DNA from: Jejubacter sp036620675
GTDB lineage: Bacteria; Pseudomonadota; Gammaproteobacteria; Enterobacterales; Enterobacteriaceae
NCBI GenBank assembly: GCA_036620675.1
Contig: JAZHEE010000002.1
Reading direction: 5' to 3' (one strand)
Length of the DNA: 64,000 nucleotides
Below, in pieces: positions 50,763 through 60,476 of this stretch. The notes below the pieces were generated by a model. That model had not been told where the DNA came from. It did not search any database and saw only the letters and a program-made list of their open reading frames with translations. The position numbers and the translations under genes are program-made. Positions within the stretch are counted from its first letter, which is position 1. Each line of letters opens with the position of its first letter.

Positions 50763-52169
50763 ATGCGGTATCCATCTTTTTGCACATTCACGCTTCTGCT
50801 GCTGCTCTGCCAAATCATGCCCGACGCCGCCGTCGGGGCGACCTTTATGCAGAAGGCGCAAAATCCCTTTGATAACGACGGGGATAGCCTGCCCGATCTC
50901 GGCTCAGCGCCTGACGATGCGGCTACCGAGAAAAAGATCGCGACTATGGCGAAAGCCTTTGGCGAAGCCAGCATGACCGACAGCGACCTTCCGACCGGTG
51001 AGCGAGCGAGACTGTTTGCCATGGAGCATCTGCGCGATGCGCTGGCGACTCGGGTGACCAGTGAAGCGGAGTCGCTGCTTTCGCCATACGGCAATGCCGA
51101 TGTGGCGCTGAAGGTGGACCAGGAAGGGGAGTTTACCGGCAGTAGCGGTTCGTTGTTTACCCCCTGGCAGGATACCGACCACTTTTTGACCTGGAGCCAG
51201 GTAGGCGTCAGCCAGTTGAACCAGGGGCTGGTGGGCAACCTGGGGCTGGGGCAGCGCTGGGTGGCGGGGGACTGGCTGCTGGGCTACAACACCTTCTACG
51301 ATAATGAGTTCGATGATAGCCTGCGGCGGGCCAGCGTAGGGGCCGAAGCCTGGGGCGAAAATTTGCGGCTGTCCGCCAACTACTATCACCCTCTGGGGGA
51401 CTGGCGGATGAGCGATATCAGCCAGCAGACCCGTATGGCCCACGGTTACGATATTACCGCCCAGGCCCGGCTGCCGTTTTATCGGCACATCAATACCAGC
51501 GTCAGCCTGGAGCAGTATTTCGGCGATAACGTCGATCTGTTTCGCAACGGCAACGGCTATCGCGATCCCATGGCGGTAAAACTGGGCCTGAGCTATACCC
51601 CGATCCCGCTGATTACCTTCACCGCTTCCCATAAGCAGGGAGAGAAGGGGGATATTCAGGAGGATCTGGGGCTTAAACTGAACTATCGCTTCGGCGTGTC
51701 GATGGCGAAGCAGCTTTCTGCCGATGAAGTGGCGCCCGTCACTTCGCTGCGCGGTAGCCGCTATGACAACGTTGAACGCAGCGGCGCGCCGATTATGGAA
51801 TTCCGCCAGCGTAAAACGCTGTCGGTTTATCTGGCGACGCCTCCGTGGCAGCTTAACGCCGGAGATTCGGTGGTTCTAAAGCTGCAGGTGAATTCCCGCT
51901 ATGGCATTCGCCGTCTTTCATGGCAGGGAGATACCCAGGCGCTGAGTCTGACGCCGCCACCCGATCGCCGCAGCCCCGAAGGCTGGACCGTGATTTTACC
52001 GGCCTGGGATAATTCGCCGGAAGCGGAAAACAGCTGGCGCCTGTCGGTAACGGTGGAAGATGAGAAGGGGCAGCGCGTGACGTCTAACTGGATCGTTCTC
52101 AGGCCCCAGGTGCCTCTGAACGTTGCGCCTGAGCGGGATTCGCGCTGGCAGTTACTGCCCGACCAATAA
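50763..52169 (+). CDS. ychO: Invasin-like outer-membrane protein YchO
   Basis: A 468-residue protein of the intimin/invasin beta-barrel family. The start at 50763 (MRYPSFCTFTLLLLLCQI) gives a signal peptide; upstream codons in the frame have no support. The barrel domain (about 70-330) has ESLLSPYGNADVALKVDQEG, GYNTFYDNEFDD and ANYYHPLGDWRMSD. One Ig-like domain follows in the C-terminal 130 residues. In E. coli YchO affects biofilm and invasion. Its place beside narL matches E. coli. Confidence 0.93.
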   Translation: MRYPSFCTFTLLLLLCQIMPDAAVGATFMQKAQNPFDNDGDSLPDLGSAPDDAATEKKIATMAKAFGEASMTDSDLPTGERARLFAMEHLRDALATRVTSEAESLLSPYGNADVALKVDQEGEFTGSSGSLFTPWQDTDHFLTWSQVGVSQLNQGLVGNLGLGQRWVAGDWLLGYNTFYDNEFDDSLRRASVGAEAWGENLRLSANYYHPLGDWRMSDISQQTRMAHGYDITAQARLPFYRHINTSVSLEQYFGDNVDLFRNGNGYRDPMAVKLGLSYTPIPLITFTASHKQGEKGDIQEDLGLKLNYRFGVSMAKQLSADEVAPVTSLRGSRYDNVERSGAPIMEFRQRKTLSVYLATPPWQLNAGDSVVLKLQVNSRYGIRRLSWQGDTQALSLTPPPDRRSPEGWTVILPAWDNSPEAENSWRLSVTVEDEKGQRVTSNWIVLRPQVPLNVAPERDSRWQLLPDQ

Positions 52170-52174
52170 GCGGG

Positions 52175-52825
52175 TCAGAAAATCCGTTCCTGATGAACCC
52201 AAACTGCGGCTTCGACCCGCGACTTTAGCTTCATCTTCTTTAGCAGGTGTTTCACATGCACCTTAACGGTGCTTTCAGTAATGTCCAGGCGCCGGGCGAT
52301 CATCTTATTTGGCAACCCCTGGGCGATAAGCTTCAGAATATCGCGCTCGCGTGGGGTCAACTGAGATACGTCGCGGCCGGAGGTGGCGCGGTTGGCGCGC
52401 AGGCTGGCGGCCAGAATCGGTGTCAGGGTTTCGCTGAGCACCATTTCGCCAGCGGCAGCCTGGTGCAACGCCTTCAGTAGATCTTCTGGCTCCATATCCT
52501 TTAGCAGATAGCCGTCGGCGCCGCGCTTCAGAGCGGTGACAACGTCTTCTTCATGGTTAGATACGCTGAATACCACTACCCGACCAGACAGCGATTTTTC
52601 ACGGAGTCGATCCAGCGTTTCCAGACCGTTCATGCCAGGCATGTTGAGATCCAGCAGGATCAGATCCGGGTCGAGGGATTCAGCCAGTTCAACACCCTGT
52701 TCGCCGTTACCGGCTTCACCCACCACGCTCAGGTCGGGGGCCATGCTAATCAGCTGTTTCACGCCGGTACGCAGCATCGGGTGATCGTCAATAAGCAGGA
52801 TGGTCGATGCTTCCTGGTTACTCAT
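52175..52825 (-). CDS. narL: Nitrate/nitrite response regulator NarL
   Basis: A 216-residue regulator with a receiver domain (DDHPMLRTGV; phospho-acceptor Asp59 in LILLDLNMPGMNG) and a LuxR-type helix-turn-helix (LTPRERDILKLIAQGLPNKM, ESTVKVHVKHLLKKM). It activates narG and narK and represses alternative respiratory genes when nitrate is present. Its start overlaps the narX stop by four bases. Confidence 0.98.
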   Translation of the reverse strand: MSNQEASTILLIDDHPMLRTGVKQLISMAPDLSVVGEAGNGEQGVELAESLDPDLILLDLNMPGMNGLETLDRLREKSLSGRVVVFSVSNHEEDVVTALKRGADGYLLKDMEPEDLLKALHQAAAGEMVLSETLTPILAASLRANRATSGRDVSQLTPRERDILKLIAQGLPNKMIARRLDITESTVKVHVKHLLKKMKLKSRVEAAVWVHQERIF

Positions 52826-54615
52826 TCATTAGCTCCTGTTGTAGAAGAGAGTTGGGGTTCGGGGATAAAACTTATCACCACTTCGGTGCCGCCGCCGTGG
52901 CGTGGGCGGACCTGGCAATCCCCCTTCAGGCTATGGGCGCGGTCGCGCATGATGATCAGGCCATAGTGGTTACTTTTTTCGCCGCTGCCGGAGATGCCGC
53001 GGCCATTGTCCCAGACCGTCATGCGTATTTTGTCACCTTTCTGGGATACGCTAACGCCAGCGGCGCTGGCATCGGCGTGTTTAAAAGTATTGTTGAGGGC
53101 TTCGCGGGCGATCTGCACCAGATGAATGGCCTGGTGACCCGGCACCCGGCGCGGCGGCAGCTGGTAATCCAGAGCGACCGAAAATCCCAGGCGGGCGCTG
53201 AACTCCTGGCAACTGGCCGCAAGCGACGGGCGCAGGCCCGGTTCGGTCAGCTTCAGGCGGAAGGTGGTTAACAGTTCGCGCAGCTGGCGCCAGGAGGTAT
53301 TCAGTTCGTTGCGGATCTGCCCCAGCAGCTCACGGCTCTGTTCCGGTAGCGCTTCCCCCTGCATTTGCAGGCAGCTTACCTGAATCTTCATACAGGAGAG
53401 GGACTGGGCGATAGAGTCGTGCAATTCACGGGCGATGGCGGAACGCTCTTCCATGACCACCAGCTGCTGCTGGCGCTCCGACTGACGCTCCAGCGCCAGA
53501 GTGGTGGTGAGTTGCTCCATCAGAGTATCCACCATTTGCTGCTGATCCTGGCTTAGCGCGCTGCCCAGCGGCAGTTGAGCCAGCACCAGACCGTACTGGG
53601 TATGGCTGTCGGTCAGACGCCACTTCAACGCGGTGCTGGCGTTGTACAGCTCGGGCTCCTGGCGTGGGCATAGCTGGCAGTCGCTGTGCGGACACTCAGC
53701 GTCCGGGCGCAGGGTGAACTCCTGGTAGTGCTCTTCATCGTCATGCTCATACACTCGCAGTTCGATTTCGCGCAGTGGCGTAATGGCGCGTAGTTCATTA
53801 AGCACCGGGGTGATGCGCTGACAGAAGCCGGCCTGGGAGTGCAGACGCCGGTTGGCGTTATAGAGGAAAGAGAGCATCTGATTAGTGCGCGCCAGTCCGG
53901 CGGTCTTTTCTGCCACCCGCTGCTCCAGCCCGGCATAGCTTTCGGCAAGTTCGTCGGACATACTGTTCAGGGCATCTCCAAGAGTGGCCATTTCGTCGCG
54001 CCCGCGCAGCCGTACCCGGTGACTGAAATTACGCTGGCCGATGGCGGCGGCCATGGTCAGTAGCTGGCGCCATGGATTAAACAGGCGCTGACGCAGCCAT
54101 ACCACCGTGAAAATAAGGAGTAGTCCCATCAGCAGCGCCATCGCCATCTGTAGCATGATGACATGGCGAATGCGTAGTTCGGTGGTATGGTCGAAGGCGG
54201 TAACCAGAGCGTCGATGTAGCCAACGAAGGCTTCAACTTTGGTACTGACCTCGTCGGGATTTTTGGCGTTTTTCAGGGCCGGGGCCAGAATGTTGCGCCA
54301 GTAGTCGGTGAGCGCCGCCAACTGGCGACTCTGGCGATCGCTGCGGGCGGCATCGCGCAGCTCGATGCTGTTGGCGGTACTGGCCATCTCTTCCAGTAGT
54401 CGCTCGTCCCCGGGCTGCAGTGGGACGGCTGACAGCAGGCGGTAGCTCTGCATACGCAGCGAGCCTGCCTTATTGATGGCGTGAGCGCTGCCCTGTAGCC
54501 CCTGACCAAGCCAGGCTGACAGCGCCAGCCCCGCGCCGCCCAGCGCTGCAAGCAGCAGCACGATAAGCGCCAGCTGGTTGGACAGAGTCAGGGGAGAAAG
54601 GCTGCGCTTCAGCAT
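52822..54615 (-). CDS. narX: Nitrate/nitrite sensor kinase NarX
   Basis: A 597-residue inner-membrane kinase. Helix 1 is near residues 15-37, followed by the periplasmic P-box SLRMQSYRLLSAVPL that binds nitrate. Helix 2 is near 150-172, then a HAMP segment and a cysteine cluster (CPHSDCQLCPRQEP). The HisKA_3 box is ERSAIARELHDSIAQSLSCM, with the phosphorylated histidine near residue 398, and the ATPase has NNTFKHADA and WDNGRGISG. It phosphorylates NarL. Confidence 0.97.
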   Translation of the reverse strand: MLKRSLSPLTLSNQLALIVLLLAALGGAGLALSAWLGQGLQGSAHAINKAGSLRMQSYRLLSAVPLQPGDERLLEEMASTANSIELRDAARSDRQSRQLAALTDYWRNILAPALKNAKNPDEVSTKVEAFVGYIDALVTAFDHTTELRIRHVIMLQMAMALLMGLLLIFTVVWLRQRLFNPWRQLLTMAAAIGQRNFSHRVRLRGRDEMATLGDALNSMSDELAESYAGLEQRVAEKTAGLARTNQMLSFLYNANRRLHSQAGFCQRITPVLNELRAITPLREIELRVYEHDDEEHYQEFTLRPDAECPHSDCQLCPRQEPELYNASTALKWRLTDSHTQYGLVLAQLPLGSALSQDQQQMVDTLMEQLTTTLALERQSERQQQLVVMEERSAIARELHDSIAQSLSCMKIQVSCLQMQGEALPEQSRELLGQIRNELNTSWRQLRELLTTFRLKLTEPGLRPSLAASCQEFSARLGFSVALDYQLPPRRVPGHQAIHLVQIAREALNNTFKHADASAAGVSVSQKGDKIRMTVWDNGRGISGSGEKSNHYGLIIMRDRAHSLKGDCQVRPRHGGGTEVVISFIPEPQLSSTTGANE

Positions 54616-54682
54616 AAAGGATGGCTCCGTCAGGGAGAGTAGGGGAAGTCCGTGAATATATTTTCAGTCATCCCCGGGAGTA

Positions 54683-54709
54683 TACCCATACCTCCAAGTG
54701 ATTACCTCT
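54683..54709. promoter_or_regulatory. NarL heptamers upstream of narK
   Basis: TACCCAT (54683-54689), an overlapping TACCTCC, and TACCTCT (54703-54709) fit the NarL heptamer TACYYMT well; an inverted GGGAGTA lies at 54720-54726. They lie in the narX-narK gap, about 190-215 bases before the expected narK start of transcription. Confidence 0.6.
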
Positions 54710-54798
54710 TAATTGCCGGGGGAGTAGCGAATGACGACACTTTTTTGCCACTTGTGGACAGCATAGTGAAAAACCGCGCTTTTTTGCCGTACGGGGGG

Positions 54799-54814
54799 TA
54801 CTCCTCCAGGAGTA
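54799..54814. promoter_or_regulatory. NarL/NarP 7-2-7 site upstream of narK
   Basis: TACTCCT-CC-AGGAGTA is a perfect inverted heptamer pair with two bases between, the arrangement bound by NarL. It lies about 50 bases upstream of the FNR box. Confidence 0.78.
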
Positions 54815-54851
54815 TGCGCATTTTTTGCTCATCGCAAAGTCTGATTATCCA

Positions 54852-54865
54852 TTGATTTACATCAA
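54852..54865. promoter_or_regulatory. FNR box of narK
   Basis: TTGATTTACATCAA is a perfect match to TTGAT-N4-ATCAA. If centred at -41.5, transcription starts near 54900, with CCTAAT (54885-54890) as a possible -10. Confidence 0.85.
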
Positions 54866-54926
54866 CTTATCTTCACCTGTTCGGCCTAATGTGGCGGCAG
54901 ATATCCCATAAAGTTTAGAGGTATAT

Positions 54927-56321
54927 ATGACTCAGTCAGCCCTGCCCGAGCGCTCGTCAGGTGCAACCATCAGCGACTGGCATCCTGAAGATCCGGCTTT
55001 CTGGCAACGTACGGGACACCGCATCGCCAGCCGTAATCTGTGGATTTCGGTTCCCTGCCTGTTACTCGCTTTCTGCGTCTGGATGCTGTTTAGCGCCGTC
55101 GCAGTGAACCTGAATAAGGTCGGTTTCAGCTTTACCACCGATCAACTGTTTATGCTGACCGCATTGCCGTCGGTTTCCGGGGCGCTGCTGCGTGTGCCTT
55201 ACTCTTTTATGGTGCCGGTATTTGGCGGCCGTCGCTGGACGGCGTTCAGCACCGGTATTCTTATCGTCCCCTGCGTGTGGCTGGGTTTTGCCGTACAGGA
55301 TCCGACCACTTCGTTCAGTACCTTTATTATTATCTCGCTGCTGTGTGGATTCGCCGGGGCTAACTTCGCATCGAGCATGGCTAACATCAGCTTTTTCTTT
55401 CCCAAGAGCAAGCAGGGTGGTGCCCTGGGCATTAATGGCGGCCTTGGCAACATGGGCGTGAGTGTCATGCAGCTGGTCGCCCCGCTGGTGCTGTCGCTGT
55501 CTATGTTTGCCGTATTTGGCGGGGACGGGGTGATGCAGAGCGACGGTAGCCGTCTGTTCCTGGAAAACGCCGCCTGGGTATGGGTGATTCCGCTAGCGAT
55601 TTTTACTATCGCTGCCTGGTTTGGCATGAATGACCTATCGGCATCGAAAGCCTCTCTGAGTGAGCAGTTACCGGTGCTTAAGCGCGGCCACTTGTGGATT
55701 ATGAGCCTGCTGTATCTGGCAACTTTTGGCTCGTTCATTGGTTTTTCTGCCGGTTTCGCGATGCTTTCCAAAACCCAGTTTCCGCAGATAGACGTGATGC
55801 ACTATGCCTTCTTCGGCCCACTGATCGGCGCACTGGCGCGTTCAGCGGGTGGCGCTATCTCTGACCGTCTGGGGGGAACCCGGGTCACGCTGATTAACTT
55901 TGTACTGATGGCGATTTTCAGCGCCGCGCTGTTTATGACACTGCCGACGGCGGGTGAGGGCGGCAACTTTATGGCCTTCTTTGGCGTGTTCCTGGTGCTG
56001 TTCCTGACTGCCGGTCTGGGGAGCGGCTCCACCTTCCAGATGATATCGGTGATTTTCCGTAAGCTGACGATGGATCGCGTAAAAGCGGCGGGCGGCAGCG
56101 AAGAAGAAGCGATGCGCGAAGCGGCGACTGACACTGCCGCAGCGCTGGGTTTTATCTCCGCCATCGGCGCTATCGGCGGTTTCTTCATTCCGAAAGCCTT
56201 CGGAACATCGCTGGAAATGACCGGTTCTCCGGCCGGGGCAATGAAAGTCTTCCTGGTGTTCTACATTCTGTGCGTGGTAATTACCTGGGCCGTTTATGGT
56301 CGTAAGCGCGCCAGCAAATAA
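54927..56321 (+). CDS. narK: Nitrate/nitrite transporter NarK
   Basis: A 464-residue MFS protein of the nitrate-nitrite porter family with 12 helices. Both nitrate signatures are present: GFAGANFASSMANISFFFP in helix 5 and GLGSGSTFQMISVIF in helix 11. It imports nitrate and exports nitrite made by NarG. FNR and NarL sites lie upstream, and a terminator follows. Confidence 0.97.
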   Translation: MTQSALPERSSGATISDWHPEDPAFWQRTGHRIASRNLWISVPCLLLAFCVWMLFSAVAVNLNKVGFSFTTDQLFMLTALPSVSGALLRVPYSFMVPVFGGRRWTAFSTGILIVPCVWLGFAVQDPTTSFSTFIIISLLCGFAGANFASSMANISFFFPKSKQGGALGINGGLGNMGVSVMQLVAPLVLSLSMFAVFGGDGVMQSDGSRLFLENAAWVWVIPLAIFTIAAWFGMNDLSASKASLSEQLPVLKRGHLWIMSLLYLATFGSFIGFSAGFAMLSKTQFPQIDVMHYAFFGPLIGALARSAGGAISDRLGGTRVTLINFVLMAIFSAALFMTLPTAGEGGNFMAFFGVFLVLFLTAGLGSGSTFQMISVIFRKLTMDRVKAAGGSEEEAMREAATDTAAALGFISAIGAIGGFFIPKAFGTSLEMTGSPAGAMKVFLVFYILCVVITWAVYGRKRASK

Positions 56322-56358
56322 GTAAATAATTTGATTTAACCTTTATGGTTATCCTTTT

Positions 56359-56384
56359 GCGCGGCGGCGGGCCGCGCTTTTTTT
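56359..56384 (+). terminator. Terminator of narK
   Basis: Stem GCGCGGC / GCCGCGC with a 5-base loop, followed by a run of seven T. Confidence 0.85.
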
Positions 56385-56470
56385 GTTATTTATTTAGTTA
56401 CAACATACTTGTTTCATCGTAATTATCTCGTCTCCTCAACCGGTTAGTCTCGATTTAGTTCCGTCATCCC

Positions 56471-56487
56471 TACCCCTTAATACCTTC
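56471..56487. promoter_or_regulatory. NarL heptamers upstream of narG
   Basis: TACCCCT (56471-56477) and TACCTTC (56481-56487) fit the NarL heptamer. They lie about 190-200 bases before the expected narG start, where E. coli has its main NarL sites. The AT-rich stretch after them (about 56515-56560) could be the IHF bend. Confidence 0.65.
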
Positions 56488-56620
56488 GTACTGATTTGTT
56501 TCCATCCGTTTTCTCATTTTTTTTAAAATAATCGATATAAAACAATATGTTAATTGAATTCCGTTTGTGCCACTTTGGGGGTATGAAGGTTTCCATGGGA
56601 ATGACCTAACCCCGGTAGCG

Positions 56621-56634
56621 TTGATCGTTATCAA
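56621..56634. promoter_or_regulatory. FNR box of narGHJI
   Basis: TTGATCGTTATCAA is a perfect FNR site, the same sequence as in E. coli narG. Centred at -41.5 it would place the start of transcription near 56669. Confidence 0.88.
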
Positions 56635-56723
56635 ATCTGCTGGCAATTCCGCGCGTTACCGTTGCGACAAATCCAGCAATGTCGATTTATGAGAGCTAAA
56701 AGCTCCACATCAGGAGAATCCCG

Positions 56724-59700
56724 ATGAGCAAATTTTTTGATCGGTTTCGTTACTTCAAACAGAAGGGCGAAACCTTTGCCGACGGTCACGGTCAACTGCT
56801 GAATACCAACAGGGACTGGGAAGAAGGTTACCGCCAGCGCTGGCAGCACGATAAAATTGTGCGTTCAACCCACGGCGTAAACTGTACCGGCTCCTGCAGC
56901 TGGAAGATCTACGTGAAAAATGGTCTGGTCACCTGGGAAACCCAGCAGACCGACTATCCGCGCACTCGCCCGGATATGCCGAACCACGAACCTCGCGGCT
57001 GCCCGCGCGGCGCCAGCTATTCCTGGTATCTCTACAGCGCCAACCGCCTGAAATACCCCCTGATGCGTAAGCATTTGATGAAGCTGTGGCGTGAAGCGAA
57101 GACCCGCAACAGTGACCCGGTAGAAGCCTGGGCTGCTATTATGGCGGATAAAGAGCAGACCAAACGCTATAAGCAGGCTCGCGGCCGCGGTGGTTTTGTC
57201 CGCTCCTCCTGGCAGGAAGTCAATGAGATTATCGCTGCCGCTAACGTCTGGACCATCAAGAACTACGGCCCCGATCGCGTGGCTGGTTTCTCGCCGATTC
57301 CGGCGATGTCCATGGTTTCCTACGCTTCCGGCGCCCGCTATCTGTCACTTATCGGCGGCGCTTGTCTGAGCTTCTACGACTGGTATTGCGACCTGCCACC
57401 GGCATCGCCCATGACCTGGGGCGAGCAGACTGATGTGCCGGAATCCGCCGACTGGTATAACTCCAGCTACATTATCGCCTGGGGTTCCAACGTACCGCAG
57501 ACCCGTACGCCGGACGCCCACTTCTTTACCGAGGTGCGCTACAAAGGAACCAAGACCGTTGCGGTGACTCCGGACTATGCGGAGATCGCCAAGCTGTGCG
57601 ATCTGTGGCTGGCGCCGAAGCAGGGCACCGACAGCGCGATGGCGCTGGCGATGGGCCACGTGATGCTGCGCGAATTCCACCTGGATAATCCGAGCCAGTA
57701 CTTCACCGACTACGTACGCCGCTACACCGACATGCCGATGCTGGTGATGCTGGAACAGCGTGACGGTTATTACGCGGCTGGCCGTATGCTGCGCGCCGCC
57801 GATCTGGTGGATGCGCTGGGCCAGGAAAACAACCCTGAGTGGAAAACCGTGGCCTGCGACGATGAGAAAGGCGAACTGGTAGCGCCTAACGGTTCTATCG
57901 GTTTCCGCTGGGGCGAGAAAGGCAAATGGAACCTGGAGCAGCGCGATGGTACTTCAGGCGAAGAGACCACTCTGCGTCTGAGCCTGCTGGGCAGCCACGA
58001 TGAAGTGGCTGAAGTGGGCTTCCCGTACTTTGGCGCGACCGGTAATGAAAACTTTAACCGGGTCGAGCTTGAAAATATCCTGCTGCATAAACTGCCAGTG
58101 AAGCGCCTGCAACTGGCCGATGGCTCCAGTGCGCTGGTCACCACCGTTTATGATCTGACCATGGCTAACTACGGCCTGGATCGCGGTCTGGAAGACGCCA
58201 ACTGCGCGACCAGCTACGACGATATTAAGGCTTACACGCCGGCCTGGGCCGAGCAGATTACCGGCGTACCGCGCCAGCAAATCATCCGCACTGCCCGTGA
58301 ATTCGCCGATAACGCCAACAAGACCCACGGTCGTTCCATGATTATCGTCGGTGCCGGTCTGAATCACTGGTACCACATGGATATGAACTACCGCGGCCTG
58401 ATCAATATGCTGATCTTCTGCGGCTGTATTGGTCAGAGCGGCGGCGGTTGGGCGCACTACGTGGGCCAGGAAAAATTGCGTCCGCAGACTGGCTGGCAGC
58501 CGCTGGCGTTCGCTCTTGACTGGCAGCGCCCGCCGCGCCATATGAACAGTACCTCGTTCTTCTATAACCATTCCAGCCAGTGGCGCTATGAGTCGCTGAC
58601 GGCGGAAGAGCTGCTGTCGCCGATGGCGGATAAATCCCGCTATAGCGGCCATCTCATCGACTTTAACGTGCGCGCCGAACGTATGGGCTGGCTGCCTTCC
58701 GCGCCGCAGCTCAACACCAACCCGCTGACCATTAAAGCGGCTGCGGACGCGGCGGGTATGAGCCCGGCGGACTATACCGTTAAGGCGCTGAAATCCGGCG
58801 ATATCCGTTTCGCTGCCGAACAGCCTGACAGCGGCGCTAACCACCCGCGCAACCTGTTTATCTGGCGTTCCAACCTGTTGGGCTCTTCCGGTAAGGGGCA
58901 TGAATATATGCTGAAGTACCTGCTGGGTACTGAGAACGGCATTCAGGGTAAGGACCTGGGCGAGCAGGGCGGCGTGATGCCGGAAGAGGCTGAATGGGTG
59001 GATAACGGTCTGGAAGGCAAACTGGATCTGGTGGTCACCCTCGACTTCCGCCTGTCCAGCACCTGCCTCTATTCCGATATCGTGCTGCCGACCGCCACCT
59101 GGTATGAGAAAGACGATATGAATACCTCGGATATGCATCCGTTTATTCATCCGCTTTCCGCCGCTGTCGACCCCGCCTGGGAGTCGAAGAGCGACTGGGA
59201 AATCTATAAAGGTATTGCGAAGAAATTCTCCGAGGTCTGTGAAGGCCACCTGGGTCAGGAGACCGACGTCGTCACTCTGCCTATCCAGCACGACTCTGCC
59301 GCTGAACTGGCGCAGCCGCTGGAGGTGAAAGACTGGAAGAAAGGCGAATGTGACCTGATTCCGGGCAAAACTGCGCCGCACCTGATGGTGGTGGAGCGCG
59401 ACTATCCGGCCACTTACGAACGCTTTACCTCTATCGGGCCGCTGCTCGAAACCATCGGAAACGGCGGTAAGGGCATCGCCTGGAACACCCAAAGCGAAAT
59501 GGATCTACTGCGTAAGCTCAACTACCAGAAGGCGGAAGGCCCGGCCAAAGGCCAGCCGATGCTGAACAGCGCTATCGACGCCGCAGAGATGATTCTTACC
59601 CTGGCGCCGGAAACCAACGGCCAGGTGGCGGTCAAAGCCTGGGCGGCGCTCAGCGAGTTTACCGGTCGCGACCATACACATCTGGCGCTGAATAAGGAAG

Positions 59701-60476
59701 ACGAGAAGATTCGCTTCCGCGATATTCAGGCTCAGCCACGTAAGATTATCTCAAGCCCCACCTGGTCGGGACTTGAAGATGAACATGTCTCTTATAACGC
59801 GGGCTACACCAACGTTCACGAGCTGATTCCGTGGCGTACTATTTCCGGCCGCCAGCAGCTTTATCAGGATCACCAGTGGATGCGTGACTTCGGCGAAAGC
59901 CTGCTGGTTTATCGTCCGCCTATCGACACTCGTTCGGTAAAAGCGGTGATGGGCGCTAAATCCAACGGCAACCCGGAAAAAGCGCTCAACTTCCTGACAC
60001 CGCACCAGAAGTGGGGAATTCACTCCACCTACAGCGACAACCTGCTGATGCTGACGCTGTCGCGCGGCGGCCCGATAGTCTGGATGAGCGAAGTGGATGC
60101 CGTCGAGCTGGGCATTGCCGATAACGACTGGATCGAAGTGTTTAACAGCAACGGCGCCCTGACGGCTCGTGCCGTGGTGAGCCAGCGCGTCCCATCCGGC
60201 ATGACCATGATGTACCACGCCCAGGAGCGCATCGTGAATATTCCGGGTTCGGAAATTACCGGCCAGCGTGGCGGTATCCATAACTCGGTCACCCGTATCA
60301 GTCCGAAACCGACCCATATGATTGGCGGCTACGCCCAGTTGGCCTACGGCTTTAACTACTACGGCACCGTGGGCTCTAACCGCGATGAGTTCGTGGTGGT
60401 TCGTAAGATGAAAAATATTGACTGGTTAGATGATAGCGGTCGCGATCAGAAACAGGAGCAGGAGAGCGTAAAATGA
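56724..60476 (+). CDS. narG: Respiratory nitrate reductase A, alpha subunit
   Basis: The catalytic subunit of the membrane-bound nitrate reductase, 1250 residues (E. coli 1247), on the cytoplasmic side. It carries the bis-MGD molybdenum cofactor and the FS0 cluster bound by His50, Cys54 and Cys58 in STHGVNCTGSCSW and a later cysteine in PRGCPRG. The Mo-ligand aspartate is expected in the SYASGARYLSLIGGACLSFY-DWYCD region. The N-terminus MSKFFDRFRYFKQKGE matches the E. coli remnant Tat-like segment. Its stop overlaps the narH start by four bases (ATGA). Confidence 0.98.
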   Translation: MSKFFDRFRYFKQKGETFADGHGQLLNTNRDWEEGYRQRWQHDKIVRSTHGVNCTGSCSWKIYVKNGLVTWETQQTDYPRTRPDMPNHEPRGCPRGASYSWYLYSANRLKYPLMRKHLMKLWREAKTRNSDPVEAWAAIMADKEQTKRYKQARGRGGFVRSSWQEVNEIIAAANVWTIKNYGPDRVAGFSPIPAMSMVSYASGARYLSLIGGACLSFYDWYCDLPPASPMTWGEQTDVPESADWYNSSYIIAWGSNVPQTRTPDAHFFTEVRYKGTKTVAVTPDYAEIAKLCDLWLAPKQGTDSAMALAMGHVMLREFHLDNPSQYFTDYVRRYTDMPMLVMLEQRDGYYAAGRMLRAADLVDALGQENNPEWKTVACDDEKGELVAPNGSIGFRWGEKGKWNLEQRDGTSGEETTLRLSLLGSHDEVAEVGFPYFGATGNENFNRVELENILLHKLPVKRLQLADGSSALVTTVYDLTMANYGLDRGLEDANCATSYDDIKAYTPAWAEQITGVPRQQIIRTAREFADNANKTHGRSMIIVGAGLNHWYHMDMNYRGLINMLIFCGCIGQSGGGWAHYVGQEKLRPQTGWQPLAFALDWQRPPRHMNSTSFFYNHSSQWRYESLTAEELLSPMADKSRYSGHLIDFNVRAERMGWLPSAPQLNTNPLTIKAAADAAGMSPADYTVKALKSGDIRFAAEQPDSGANHPRNLFIWRSNLLGSSGKGHEYMLKYLLGTENGIQGKDLGEQGGVMPEEAEWVDNGLEGKLDLVVTLDFRLSSTCLYSDIVLPTATWYEKDDMNTSDMHPFIHPLSAAVDPAWESKSDWEIYKGIAKKFSEVCEGHLGQETDVVTLPIQHDSAAELAQPLEVKDWKKGECDLIPGKTAPHLMVVERDYPATYERFTSIGPLLETIGNGGKGIAWNTQSEMDLLRKLNYQKAEGPAKGQPMLNSAIDAAEMILTLAPETNGQVAVKAWAALSEFTGRDHTHLALNKEDEKIRFRDIQAQPRKIISSPTWSGLEDEHVSYNAGYTNVHELIPWRTISGRQQLYQDHQWMRDFGESLLVYRPPIDTRSVKAVMGAKSNGNPEKALNFLTPHQKWGIHSTYSDNLLMLTLSRGGPIVWMSEVDAVELGIADNDWIEVFNSNGALTARAVVSQRVPSGMTMMYHAQERIVNIPGSEITGQRGGIHNSVTRISPKPTHMIGGYAQLAYGFNYYGTVGSNRDEFVVVRKMKNIDWLDDSGRDQKQEQESVK

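Noticed and set aside
57954..59492. Long open frame of 512 codons on the minus strand inside narG
   Set aside because: It is the shadow of a highly conserved gene with strong codon bias; the product resembles nothing and has no ribosome site.
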